In this document: positions 15,733-22,241 of the stretch, piece after piece
Position numbering within the stretch: the stretch's first letter is position 1
Layout of the letters: every line of letters starts with the position of its first letter
Virus record (IMG/VR): IMGVR_UViG_3300036861_000169
Coordinates: 1 to 45,685 of that record
From: a virus
Strand: one strand, 5' to 3'
DNA length: 45,685 bases
The notes under the pieces: generated by a model
The model's input: only the letters and a program-made list of their open reading frames with translations
Told to the model about the DNA's origin: nothing
Database searches by the model: none
Translations under genes and position numbers: made by a program

Positions 15733-15994
15733 TCAGTCCTGGAATGGCCGGTACGCCCAAAGCGGACATCCGTACCCGGTGCAGTGTTTGATGGTTTCCC
15801 GGTCATACCCGACGCATGTCAGGCACATGGCTTTGATCGCCGCCCGAGGGGCTTGCAGCGCCAGAAAACGCTCTGGTGAGCGAGCCCTTGGCCGATTCTG
15901 GGGCTTCGGAGATCACCTTCAAGACCCTCGGTTCCCTCGGTGCATTCTGGGTGCAGATCCCGCCATCTGAGGCTGGTTTCGTCGCTTCTGGCAT
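15733..15994 (-). pseudogene. Small Cys-rich phage protein interrupted by a +1 frameshift
   Basis: The gene starts at ATG 15994 with AGGAG 8 nt upstream and reads MPEATKPASDGG...KGSLTRAF. In the other frame the protein continues as LALQAPRAAIKAMCLTCVGYD then ETIKHCTGYGCPLWAYRPFQD, with the CxxC...C...GCPLW pattern of a widespread small phage protein. Joining the frames needs a one-base skip at a run of four identical bases (15865-15868, A on the plus strand). The result would be about 86 aa. Frameshift mutation, sequencing error or programmed slippage remain open. It is the last readable gene before the attachment region. Confidence 0.6.
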
Positions 15995-16045
15995 GCGCTA
16001 AACTCCTGTTTTGCTGTAAGTCCCTGAATTGCCGTTTGTGCCAAA

Positions 16046-16084
16046 ACGGATTCGTAATCAGTAGGTCGCCCGTTCGAGTCGGGA
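16046..16084 (+). other. tRNA-Thr(CGT)-like 3'-half fragment
   Basis: The spacing matches a tRNA 3' half: anticodon-loop TTCGTAA at 16051-16057 (anticodon CGT), variable AGGTC at 16063-16067, T-loop TTCGAGT at 16073-16079 with GCCCG/CGGGA stem (4 of 5 pairs). There is no matching 5' half or acceptor stem, so it is not a functional tRNA. It may be a relic attachment site. Coincidence is possible because the same bases partly code for the LuxR-like frame. Confidence 0.4.
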
Positions 16085-16259
16085 GTTGGAAGCCTTCAAG
16101 TACATCGCGGAGGGCAAGCGGGATGCCGACGTGGCGCAGATCATGGGCACCACGCCAGGGGTGATACGACATATGGTCTGGCGGGCCTATACCCGGCTTG
16201 GGGCTGAAACCCGGACGCACGCGGCGATCATGCTGGATCGGGCGGGGAAGCTGAAGTAG
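16065..16259 (+). pseudogene. LuxR/GerE-type HTH fragment
   Basis: The open frame SRELEAFKYIAEGKRDADVAQ then IMGTTPGVIRHMVWRAYTRLGA and ETRTHAAIML is a nearly complete LuxR-family DNA-binding domain. No ATG or GTG precedes the domain; a stop lies at 16062-16064, and the only candidate is TTG 16086, which would cut into helix 1. It is therefore a 5'-truncated remnant, or a small regulator with an unusual start. It lies on the plus strand between the sugar operon and attP. Confidence 0.5.
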
Positions 16260-16520
16260 AATCGCCTCGGGCGGACATCCGAGTGTTTGCTTAGGCGTTG
16301 CATCCTAGAGGGTCAGGCGGGCGAAGTTCTGGCGGACACGTCGGAAGCCGGAAACGGTTCCCGTAAGGAACGCCAGCTCCGTGCGATCCGGGGCAGCTTT
16401 TCTCCCATTCCGCTTCGTGCTGATTCCTGCCCCGCTGTAGCCCCCGCTGGCGGGTTCCCCTAGCCCTTTACTGCACCGCAGCGCACTATGAGGGCCGAGG
16501 GCTCCGGCAGGGTCAGGGTG
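16260..16520. other. Non-coding region next to attP with inverted repeats
   Basis: No convincing gene. It contains GGGGCAG (16390-16396) and CTGCCCC (16427-16433), a 7-bp perfect inverted repeat with a 30-nt loop, and a short GTTCC/GGAAC hairpin shortly before it (about 16358-16372). The position beside the integrase and tRNA-Leu segment makes integrase arm-binding or excision-factor sites likely. An untranslated small RNA is another possibility. Confidence 0.45.
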
Positions 16521-16572
16521 ACTTAAAATCCCTCGGCGTAATGCCGTGGCGGTTCAAATCCGCCCCCGGGCA
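16521..16572 (+). other. attP core: 3' half of tRNA-Leu(UAA)
   Basis: The segment is an exact-looking tRNA-Leu 3' half: anticodon loop CTTAAAA (16522-16528, anticodon TAA), long variable arm CGGC/GCCG (16534-16547), T arm GGCGG-TTCAAAT-CCGCC (16548-16564) and acceptor CCCGGGC plus A (16565-16572). The 5' half, D arm and partner acceptor strand are absent, and the anticodon 5' stem pairs imperfectly. Phages that integrate in tRNA genes carry exactly this part, restoring the host tRNA. It ends 20 bp from the integrase stop. Confidence 0.85.
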
Positions 16573-16591
16573 TCATAGGAGAATCAGCACT

Positions 16592-17560
16592 TTACGCCGC
16601 TTTCTTCTTCTTTTGTCGTCCCCGCGCCATCCCCGCAAAAGTCTGCCGGATCGCGCTCTTCAGGTGCCCGGGGAGTAGGTGGGCGTAGTGCGTGGCGGTG
16701 ATCTGCATGGTGGTATGGCCCAGCAAGTCCTGTGCGGCCTTCAGGGAGCGCGTTTTCTGGACGACCCACGAGCCGAATGTCCGTCGGAGATCCCGGAACT
16801 GCAGCCAAGGCATGCCCGCCTTGTTCCTGGCCTCCCTGTAGCGTTTCTCGACCTCGGTGGCGGTCAACCCATAGGGGAAGTCCTTCGGCTTCAGGAAGGG
16901 CGCCAAGGGCACGCTGCGGGGCTTTCCTGTCTTGGTTTTCGTCACGATGATCGAGCCGTCGCGGAAGTGGTGGGGCTCGACCCGGCGCATCTCGCCCTGC
17001 CTCAGTCCCGTGCCGATCGCCCAGAGGACCGCCTTCCGCGTGCGCCCCTTGGCGACCCGGAGGAGCCTTTCGGCCTGTTCCGTGGTGGCCTGGACGTAGC
17101 GGGGTTCTTCGCCTGGGAGGAGGGTGATGCGGGCTGCCAAGTCACGATCAGTCCATTCCCACTTCCGATGCGCGAGACGAGCCACACGTCGAAGAATTGC
17201 AAGTCTCCGGTTGATGGTGGCTGGGCGTAGGCCCACTGTGGCACCAGCGGCCTTGACCTGTTCTGCCGCGTCAGGAATCTCTTCCAGCGTTTTTCCAACA
17301 ATGTGAGGGTAGAGCGCGCGGACCTTATCCTGGAGATTCGAGAACGATTGGAGGGCTTTTGCTTCACCGCCTAGCCAGCGGTCAATCGCTTCTTCAAGCG
17401 TGTGGGTCGGCGCTCGTCCAACGCGATGATCTTCGATCCTTTGGCGAGTGCGGCGCTCAAATTCGGTAGCGTCCCGATAGCGGCGAAAGCTCTTGCTGAT
17501 TTCCGGCTTGACGCTTCGGATTCTGACTTCCCAGCCAAGGCCATGCCTGCGGATCGGCAT
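16592..17560 (-). CDS. int: Tyrosine integrase
   Basis: A 322-aa site-specific recombinase. N-terminal arm-binding region (RRHGLGWEVRIRSVKPEISKSF), core-binding domain about residues 55-145, catalytic domain from 155. Catalytic residues: R187 in GTGLRQGE, K210 in KTKTGK, R259 in FRDLRRTFGSW, H282 in LLGHTT and Y292 in THYAHL. The HxxR histidine is arginine (R256). It lies next to the tRNA-Leu 3' half, as expected. The start ATG 17560 lies 155 bp inside the excisionase-like gene. It ends in a lysine run (RQKKKKAA). Confidence 0.93.
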   Translation of the reverse strand: MPIRRHGLGWEVRIRSVKPEISKSFRRYRDATEFERRTRQRIEDHRVGRAPTHTLEEAIDRWLGGEAKALQSFSNLQDKVRALYPHIVGKTLEEIPDAAEQVKAAGATVGLRPATINRRLAILRRVARLAHRKWEWTDRDLAARITLLPGEEPRYVQATTEQAERLLRVAKGRTRKAVLWAIGTGLRQGEMRRVEPHHFRDGSIIVTKTKTGKPRSVPLAPFLKPKDFPYGLTATEVEKRYREARNKAGMPWLQFRDLRRTFGSWVVQKTRSLKAAQDLLGHTTMQITATHYAHLLPGHLKSAIRQTFAGMARGRQKKKKAA

Positions 17561-17715
17561 TGTTTTCTATACTCCTCCAGGTCCCCGCCGGCGATTCTAG
17601 TACACCCACGGTAGCGAGTGGCAATCAGCCTGCCGTCAGCAATCTCCCGCTTCACGGTCGAGGGCGACACCTTCAGGATGCCAGCAGCTTCCTCGATTGT
17701 GAAATCGTTGGTCAC
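17371..17715 (-). CDS. Excisionase / MerR-like HTH protein
   Basis: A 114-aa protein starting at GTG 17715 (GTGA overlap with the upstream micro-ORF). Residues 4-54 form a helix-turn-helix of the excisionase/HTH_17 type: FTIEEAAGILKVSPSTVKRE, then GRLIATRYRGCTRI and DLEEYRKQCR. The remaining 60 residues are encoded within the integrase gene in another frame and are basic, ending RPTRLKKRLTAG. It should bend attachment-site DNA and control integration direction. The long 190-bp overlap with int is unusual; the C-terminal part may be dispensable. Confidence 0.75.
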   Translation of the reverse strand: MTNDFTIEEAAGILKVSPSTVKREIADGRLIATRYRGCTRIAGGDLEEYRKQCRSAGMALAGKSESEASSRKSARAFAAIGTLPNLSAALAKGSKIIALDERRPTRLKKRLTAG

Positions 17716-17780
17716 AGCGGCCCACCCTGCGTTGCCCAGATGAGCGCCACGATGAAGGCGATGAAGAGGAGCGCGGTCAC
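17712..17780 (-). CDS. 22-aa transmembrane micropeptide
   Basis: GTG 17780 overlaps the stop of the upstream gene (GTGA), and the stop overlaps the excisionase GTG the same way. The 22 residues are nearly all hydrophobic (TALLFIAFIVALIWATQGG). Being coupled at both ends is strong structural evidence for translation of such a short frame. A membrane peptide in an early operon could affect superinfection or host physiology; function unknown. Confidence 0.5.
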   Translation of the reverse strand: MTALLFIAFIVALIWATQGGPL

Positions 17781-17962
17781 TTCCTCTTTCCCCGCTTGAG
17801 GAAGCACGCGGCGGACATCACGCACTCAAGGACGTGCTTCAACTCGGCAAGCTCGCGCTCAAGCTCCTCCATGTCCTTCGCCATCACCCACAGGCCATCA
17901 TCGGTCGTGGTGAACTGATAGCCGTCGCCGACCTTCTCGAAGATGTAGCGCTGAATTTTCAT
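17777..17962 (-). CDS. Small early-operon protein, unknown function
   Basis: A 61-aa protein starting at ATG 17962, overlapping the upstream stop by 3 bp (ATGA). It reads KIQRYIFEKVGDGYQFTTTD then DGLWVMAKDMEELERELAEL, so a short beta hairpin is followed by an amphipathic helix with heptad spacing. The C-terminus has two cysteines (CVMSAACF) and a basic end. No domain recognised. Confidence 0.6.
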   Translation of the reverse strand: MKIQRYIFEKVGDGYQFTTTDDGLWVMAKDMEELERELAELKHVLECVMSAACFLKRGKRK

Positions 17963-18141
17963 ATCCCCGCGAACAGCTTCCACAGCGCACGGCTTTTCTC
18001 GGTCAACCGTCGGCACGCCAACGTCCGCGCCCGCTTTGTATACGGTGTCAGGCCCTGCATGTTCCAGACCATTGCCGTGTGCGCCTCGCGGATTTCTCTC
18101 ATGATACGGTCGCGCTTCTGGCGGAAGTTATGAGCCGTCAC
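17959..18141 (-). CDS. Small basic early-operon protein
   Basis: A 60-aa protein if it starts at GTG 18141, which overlaps the HNH gene's stop as GTGA. The ATG at 18102 would give 47 aa. It is basic throughout (FRQKRDRIMREIREAHTAMV, YTKRARTLACRRLTEKSRAL), helical and probably binds nucleic acid or folds only with a partner. Not recognised. Confidence 0.5.
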   Translation of the reverse strand: MTAHNFRQKRDRIMREIREAHTAMVWNMQGLTPYTKRARTLACRRLTEKSRALWKLFAGI

Positions 18142-18728
18142 TCGACGGCCTGGAATGTGTTGCCGAGTTTGATGTCGCTGATAACGGCGCGCGACACACC
18201 GTATTTGTCCGCCAGCTTCGCGCACAGGCCATGCTTGTAGTCTAGGAGCGCGGCCCGGACTTCTCGGACTTGCTCTAGCGTCAATCTCGCCACTCCGCTG
18301 CGGCCCTTGCGGCTCATATCCCGCCCATTCAACCTCTTCGTGCCGAGGAACAGGTGCTCCGGGTTACAGCATGGAGGCGTATCGCAGGTATGGCAGACCA
18401 GCATCCCTTTCGGGATTGGCCCTATCAGCAACTCGTGGGCGAGCCGGTGAGCTAGTTTGTGGCTGCGGCCCCAGCCGGGATAGCCGTAGCCGTTCGATTC
18501 GACCGGCCCGGTGAAGATCCAGCAGCTTCCAGATTTATCGACCTGAGCCCAGAACCGAGCCGCACGGTACTCGGTCGTCTCGCGATATGCTTGATAGCAC
18601 TTCTTCGTGCAAAACTTCTTCTCGTCCAGATTGCCGCCCACGTCCCTGCATGACGTGCAATAGAACTCCGTGCCGCAGTGAACGCACGGCTTCATCCTGC
18701 CTTTGAACTTACCGTCCCATCTACCCAT
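18138..18728 (-). CDS. HNH endonuclease with N-terminal zinc-binding region
   Basis: A 196-aa protein. Residues 12-50 hold a zinc ribbon (CVHCGTEF...FCTKKC). Residues 70-135 are an HNH_3 nuclease: CWIFTGPVESNGYGYPGW, KLAHRLAHELLIGPIPKGML, then VCHTCDTPPCCNPEHLFLGT with histidine and asparagine catalytic positions. The C-terminal 50 residues are an HTH-like DNA-binding segment (LTLEQVREVRAALLDY, AKLADKYGVSRAVISDI). Stand-alone HNH proteins of this layout are homing-type nucleases common in phages. A packaging-associated HNH is less likely because it lies far from terL. Confidence 0.87.
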   Translation of the reverse strand: MGRWDGKFKGRMKPCVHCGTEFYCTSCRDVGGNLDEKKFCTKKCYQAYRETTEYRAARFWAQVDKSGSCWIFTGPVESNGYGYPGWGRSHKLAHRLAHELLIGPIPKGMLVCHTCDTPPCCNPEHLFLGTKRLNGRDMSRKGRSGVARLTLEQVREVRAALLDYKHGLCAKLADKYGVSRAVISDIKLGNTFQAVE

Positions 18729-18749
18729 TATCGACTTTCAGCTTTTCTA

Positions 18750-18977
18750 TTAATCGCTTTGCGCATCGAGTACGGATAGCAATTGCTTCTTCGCGCGTTC
18801 AAGCTGCCATAGCACCATCGCGCTATCGCCTTCGCTTGATGCGAAGTAAAACTCGCCCTTACTGTCCACGCCTATGACGATGACGAGCTTCAGCCCGGCA
18901 TGATCTGCGGCCTCGGCGACGCGATCCACCGGAATCGCTAGCGTTGTCTCGAAAGAACCCAGCACCACATTACCCAT
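18750..18977 (-). CDS. Small hypothetical early protein
   Basis: A 75-aa protein from ATG 18977. It reads as strand-helix-strand (VVLGSFETTLAIPVDR, VAEAADHAGLKLVIVIGVDS, GEFYFASSEGDSAMVLWQLE) and ends with an amphipathic helix. It looks like a compact alpha/beta fold. No catalytic motif. It sits between the HNH gene and a chain of coupled small genes. Confidence 0.6.
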   Translation of the reverse strand: MGNVVLGSFETTLAIPVDRVAEAADHAGLKLVIVIGVDSKGEFYFASSEGDSAMVLWQLERAKKQLLSVLDAQSD

Positions 18978-18998
18978 CTGACTGTCTCCACTTTTGGA

Positions 18999-19169
18999 TC
19001 ACGACGCAAGCGACTCACGGTAGGTTTCCAGGATGACGCGGACGAGTTCTTCAAACGCCGCCTGCTCGGAATAGCCCTCGGCGATCGCTGAGTGATAGCG
19101 CCGCTGGCAGAGCGCGCCCAGCTCGGTAACCATCCGGATGTAGCTATCATTTGAGGAAGGAACGCTCAT
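18999..19169 (-). CDS. Small hypothetical early protein
   Basis: A 56-aa protein from ATG 19169, which overlaps the upstream stop as ATGA. It is a helical peptide (SYIRMVTELGALCQRRYHSA, GYSEQAAFEELVRVILETYR) with no membrane segment. The GYSEQAAFEELVRVI pattern is common in small phage proteins of unknown function. Short length hides it from a 60-aa cut-off, but the overlap supports it. Confidence 0.55.
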   Translation of the reverse strand: MSVPSSNDSYIRMVTELGALCQRRYHSAIAEGYSEQAAFEELVRVILETYRESLAS

Positions 19170-19324
19170 AGGAGCTGCGTGTAGGAGGTAATCCAGCTTT
19201 CATACTCGGCATCTCCAGCTAGAAGGCGCTCCACCGCCAGCCAGCACCGGATGAAATCTATCTCCGTATAAAAGCCAAGATCATGTCCACGGAACCGCCA
19301 ATTCACAACCACTTCTTCGCGCAT
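19166..19324 (-). CDS. Small hypothetical early protein
   Basis: A 52-aa protein from ATG 19324, 7 bp after the upstream stop, ending in ATGA overlap. The sequence REEVVVNWRFRGHDLGFYTE, then DFIRCWLAVERLLAGDAEYE is mixed strand and helix. An upstream longer frame exists but overlaps the preceding gene heavily and is not protein-like. Function unknown. Confidence 0.5.
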   Translation of the reverse strand: MREEVVVNWRFRGHDLGFYTEIDFIRCWLAVERLLAGDAEYESWITSYTQLL

Positions 19325-19331
19325 CTGGTTT

Positions 19332-19547
19332 TCAATCTCCCCTTTTCCAGTACCAATCAACGAAATCGCTGACTGCCATGGGTTCGCACTCGGGGCCAAA
19401 GAGGGACCGGAAAGGTTCCTCAAGCTTGAACCCGCCGGCAGCGACATTAGCGAGAGCGTGGCAGCAAAAGTTGTCCTGCTGCGCCTCAATGCGCTGCGCC
19501 GCCGCTCGGTAGATTTCAGCCTCTTCCAGAGGTAGAGCGCTAGCCAC
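19332..19547 (-). CDS. Small hypothetical early protein
   Basis: A 71-aa protein; I start it at GTG 19547, overlapping the upstream gene by 8 bp, since a longer version would run inside that gene. Body: LEEAEIYRAAAQRIEAQQDN, CCHALANVAAGG, then FGPECEPMAVSDFVDWYWKR. Two adjacent cysteines followed by HALANVA resemble small phage proteins of unknown role. No family named. Confidence 0.5.
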   Translation of the reverse strand: MASALPLEEAEIYRAAAQRIEAQQDNFCCHALANVAAGGFKLEEPFRSLFGPECEPMAVSDFVDWYWKRGD

Positions 19548-19857
19548 CGAGCGCCACCGCGCGCAGCACTGCGACAACTTGATCGGCTGGCGTGCTATCA
19601 CTCCAATATGGCAGACACGTCAGCCCATGTTGCCGCAGGTAGCGCGCGACTCTTCTGGTGGCTGGGTCAATATGCTTTATCTGATTGCTATCGTATGCGA
19701 GCATGACGATAACCATGGCGGTGCATTTGTGCCCTTGCATGTCTATATGACCGCCGCAACTGAGGCCGTGCGTCTCGATATAGTCGGCGGCGCGCAGCAA
19801 TAGCGTGGATGTGATGTCCAGCGTCGTCTTCAGATGCTCCTGTACACTCTCGTCCAT
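19540..19857 (-). CDS. DUF6197-like small protein, paralogue of the 23390 gene
   Basis: A 105-aa protein from ATG 19857. It shares its N-terminus (MDESVxEHLxxT) and C-terminus (VxxLRxVALGG) with the protein at 23390-23710, and the middle (LLRAADYIETHGLSCGG) has the AAD.I..HG pattern of DUF6197 proteins. Three cysteines and a histidine are spread over the middle third. The last 30 bp are almost identical in DNA to the other copy. Role unknown; duplication within one operon suggests a dose- or partner-specific function. Confidence 0.7.
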   Translation of the reverse strand: MDESVQEHLKTTLDITSTLLLRAADYIETHGLSCGGHIDMQGHKCTAMVIVMLAYDSNQIKHIDPATRRVARYLRQHGLTCLPYWSDSTPADQVVAVLRAVALGG

Positions 19858-20061
19858 CTATGCCTCCTTGGGTTGTTTCTCCGATGCGGCGTCGCTGCCC
19901 TTGTACTGATCCGCGAACCGATCAGCGCGGTCCTTGCAAGCATGCGGCGCGACGCACCGGCAGCCGTGTCTGCAATCAAGCGGTAGATCGTGCGCTACGC
20001 ATACATCCTCGGTGGGCTTGCAGCCCCAGCGGTTCGGCGGTCGATTGCGGCGATCGCTCAT
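19858..20061 (-). CDS. Small cysteine-rich zinc-binding protein
   Basis: A 67-aa protein from ATG 20061, overlapping the upstream stop as ATGA. It contains CKPTEDVCVAHDLPLDCRHG then CRCVAPHACKDRADRFADQY, i.e. six cysteines and three histidines packed in 25 residues, which should bind one or two metal ions. Small metal-bound proteins in early phage operons often inhibit or redirect host enzymes. No specific family recognised. Confidence 0.6.
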   Translation of the reverse strand: MSDRRNRPPNRWGCKPTEDVCVAHDLPLDCRHGCRCVAPHACKDRADRFADQYKGSDAASEKQPKEA

Positions 20062-20330
20062 TTCGGCTCTTTCTCTCCCTGGCGTTCGGCTTCGCGCTTC
20101 CAGTAGTCTCGCTCCTCGGTCATTCGTTCGAGCTTCATCATCACGCGCGCCGAGACTTCGCCATCCCAAACGGCGTGATATAGAGGCAGGATCAGCTTGC
20201 CGTAGCGCTCGGACGTGATCAGCACGCTCCCGTAGCGGTCCGCTAGCACCGCGAGCTGCGGGTCGCACCACCGGCGCGCGAGCCACAGGCGGATGTAGTA
20301 GCCCCACTTCGACAGCAGCAGCATTCTCAT
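20058..20330 (-). CDS. Hypothetical early protein, membrane-proximal helix
   Basis: A 90-aa protein from ATG 20330, coupled at both ends by ATGA overlaps. The N-terminus (LLLSKWGYYIRLWLARRW) is an amphipathic or membrane-lining helix, followed by AVLADRYGSVLITSERYGKL and a charged coiled-coil tail (MTEERDYWKREAERQGEKEP). Function unknown. Confidence 0.6.
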   Translation of the reverse strand: MRMLLLSKWGYYIRLWLARRWCDPQLAVLADRYGSVLITSERYGKLILPLYHAVWDGEVSARVMMKLERMTEERDYWKREAERQGEKEPK

Positions 20331-20953
20331 GGGCGCTCCACTACGTATCGAGAACGCTTTTTATCTGTTGCATCCAGCGCGGCTCGCGCAGCCACCTCCG
20401 CATCGGCCGCGCCCTGCGACTGATACCTCTTGCCGTCGTTGTCTATGCAGTCGTAAACGCCCTCGTATTGGACGAGCAGGTTCGTCAGGGCTGTCCGCAG
20501 CGTTTCAAGATCGTGCGCGATGCCGGGGTATCCCTCGCTTTCTCTCGTTGCGGATAACACCGCTGGCTGGTGGTTCTGCATCGCGTCCTCTACCGCGTCC
20601 ATCGCCTGCTCGAAGCCTGCCTGGATCTCGCGGATGTGATCCTTCAGGTCATTCGGCACGCTTTCCCATTGGTCGAGCAGGTTGCCGATGAGCGGGGTAA
20701 CGGCGAGCGCCTGCCCAAGGCGCAGCGCCTCGACTGGCGCTGTATCAGAGGAGGGCACCGCTTCCAGAGCTACGATGGCCGCGAGCATCTTGCGATAGGC
20801 GATCAAGCCTCGGTGCGCTCGCGGGTCGCCCGCAGGGATGCTCGCTTCGCCGAGATTCCACTCCTCGCCCTCGGCCAAGTTGAGCGCGTACTTCAGCGCG
20901 TCGAGCGCCAGCTCTTTCCCCGACTTATCGGGAGAGTGCTTCTCGTCGCTCAT
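20327..20953 (-). CDS. Hypothetical helical early protein
   Basis: A 208-aa protein; start ATG 20953 (an ATG two codons upstream is possible). N-terminus MSDEKHSPDKSGKELALDAL, then long helices (LKDHIREIQAGFEQAMDAVE, IAHDLETLRTALTNLLVQYE). The terminal AADAEVAARAALDATDKKRS also looks helical. It is the longest unassigned protein of the leftward operon. No motif points to an enzyme; a scaffold or inhibitor is possible. Confidence 0.6.
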   Translation of the reverse strand: MSDEKHSPDKSGKELALDALKYALNLAEGEEWNLGEASIPAGDPRAHRGLIAYRKMLAAIVALEAVPSSDTAPVEALRLGQALAVTPLIGNLLDQWESVPNDLKDHIREIQAGFEQAMDAVEDAMQNHQPAVLSATRESEGYPGIAHDLETLRTALTNLLVQYEGVYDCIDNDGKRYQSQGAADAEVAARAALDATDKKRSRYVVERP

Positions 20954-21057
20954 ATGCATTTCTTTCCACAGGTGGCGCAGCGCGGCGATCCGAGTGCGCC
21001 GCTGCAAACGTGGCAACCGCCGGGTGTGTCTTGTTGCAATGGAGTAGGAGTGCTCAT
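20950..21057 (-). CDS. 35-aa zinc-ribbon micropeptide
   Basis: ATG 21057 overlaps the upstream stop (ATGA) and the stop overlaps the next ATG region. The peptide contains CHVCSGALGSPRCATCGKKC, a four-cysteine treble-clef-like knuckle with two further cysteines. It is under the usual length cut-off. Tight coupling and cysteine spacing argue that it is translated. Confidence 0.5.
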   Translation of the reverse strand: MSTPTPLQQDTPGGCHVCSGALGSPRCATCGKKCI

Positions 21058-21269
21058 AGCGGCAGCTTCCCTACCTTCAGGATGTACGTCACCAGCACCG
21101 AAGCCACGGCAATCCAGAAAACGACCCAAACAACGGCGTCGCCGATAGCCGAGTAGTCCGGTGCGCCAGCCGCGGCGATCTCTTTTTTCGCTTTGGTCAG
21201 TTCGCAGCCGAGATCGCAACTCTCGTTCTGGCAAACCGAGTTCATCGCGTGCGGGCAAATTCTGCTCAT
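21054..21269 (-). CDS. Small membrane protein with Cys-rich N-terminus
   Basis: A 71-aa protein from ATG 21269. Residues 5-22 have four cysteines and a histidine (CPHAMNSVCQNESCDLGC), probably a metal or disulfide-stabilised domain; residues 43-66 are one transmembrane segment (AVVWVVFWIAVASVLVTYIL). It overlaps the zinc-ribbon micropeptide by 4 bp. Function unknown. Confidence 0.6.
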   Translation of the reverse strand: MSRICPHAMNSVCQNESCDLGCELTKAKKEIAAAGAPDYSAIGDAVVWVVFWIAVASVLVTYILKVGKLPL

Positions 21270-21317
21270 CCGTCCTCCGAGATACGGCGTGATGTGCTCA
21301 TGCGTTGCGATGGGGTA

Positions 21318-22241
21318 TCAGACGAAGAGCCCTTGCTGCTCATCATAGTGTTCCTCCGGTACGTTCTTTCGCTTCGGGTCGAACTCGCTGAAAGGCATGC
21401 GGGCGTGCGCTCCGTTGACCCAGCGCGCCACGTTCACCAGCTTTTGATGCGTCCAGTCGAAGCGCACCCAGTAGCGTTTCTCCCGCGCGTTGAGCTTGAT
21501 TTCCGGCTGGACGTGCGGCTCGCAGCCAGCCTCTAGGCACTCGTGGATGCGCGCCATGCAGTCGTAGTACGGCTCGTTGCCGATGAGGACGTAAGGGCGT
21601 TTCCGCTTGGCCGCTTCGTCGGCCAGCATCTTCAGGACGCGGCGCACCTGCGGCGCTTCCTTCTTCGTGTCGTACCCGAAGCGCCACGGCCCGCCCCCGG
21701 CATTGATAAGCGGCTTCCAGCGTGCGTAGACCTCGGTTGTGAAGGTGATCGGCTCGAACCCGCTGTTCGCATCGCGCAGCTTCACCCCGGCCTCTTGGTA
21801 GCGCCGGATGATGTAGTTTTGGTAGTCGGCAGGCAGCGCCGACAGGTTGTTGTCGCAGAGCACTGGCCGCACTGGGAAGTCCGGCAGCAACTTGAACTTC
21901 GTGCCCTCCATCGGAGGGACGATGCAAAATGAGCATGGCTTCGGCGCTTCCTCGGTCCCCATGCCGGGGCATCCGCGACTCGCGACCGTGGCATCCGGGT
22001 TGTGATGGCTGAGCGCATCCGGGTACTCCGCCCCGTACTCCGCCAGGTCGAACAGCTCGTGCCGCAGCTTCGCCTTCTGAAGCAAAAAGACACCCGGCCC
22101 GCCGACCATCACGCGCCATCCGAGCATTCGGTAGGACAGCGCCCGCTGTGCCGCATGATCGCAGAGCCACGAGAACGCGATCGACAGGTAGGCCGTGCGC
22201 GTTGTCTCGTCGCCCCATTCGGCGTATCCCTTGCTCCACAA
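21318..22241 (-). CDS. Radical SAM-type phage protein
   Basis: A 307-aa protein starting with TTG 22241, AGGAG 8 nt upstream, directly after the stop of the DUF5131 gene. The cluster motif is in SRGCPGMGTEEAPKPCSFCI: one cysteine, then CxxC after an 11-residue gap, a widened version of CxxxCxxC. VWSKGY-like N-terminus, RMLGWRVMVGGPGVFLLQ and PVLCDNNLSALPADYQNYII match a phage radical SAM group with an RNA/protein methylthiotransferase-like core. Substrate unknown. It is likely a partner of the neighbouring gene. Confidence 0.8.
   Translation of the reverse strand: MWSKGYAEWGDETTRTAYLSIAFSWLCDHAAQRALSYRMLGWRVMVGGPGVFLLQKAKLRHELFDLAEYGAEYPDALSHHNPDATVASRGCPGMGTEEAPKPCSFCIVPPMEGTKFKLLPDFPVRPVLCDNNLSALPADYQNYIIRRYQEAGVKLRDANSGFEPITFTTEVYARWKPLINAGGGPWRFGYDTKKEAPQVRRVLKMLADEAAKRKRPYVLIGNEPYYDCMARIHECLEAGCEPHVQPEIKLNAREKRYWVRFDWTHQKLVNVARWVNGAHARMPFSEFDPKRKNVPEEHYDEQQGLFV

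Noticed and set aside
15683-15970. 95-aa plus-strand frame from ATG 15683
   Set aside because: It lies antisense to a minus-strand gene with a good ribosome binding site and conserved cysteine motif; no protein features of its own.
15819-16220. 133-aa minus-strand frame across the attachment region
   Set aside because: It overlaps the LuxR-like plus-strand domain and the frameshifted gene, and its sequence has no domain features.
16519-16572. Functional tRNA-Leu gene
   Set aside because: No D arm, no 5' acceptor strand and an imperfect anticodon stem, so it is an attachment-site fragment.
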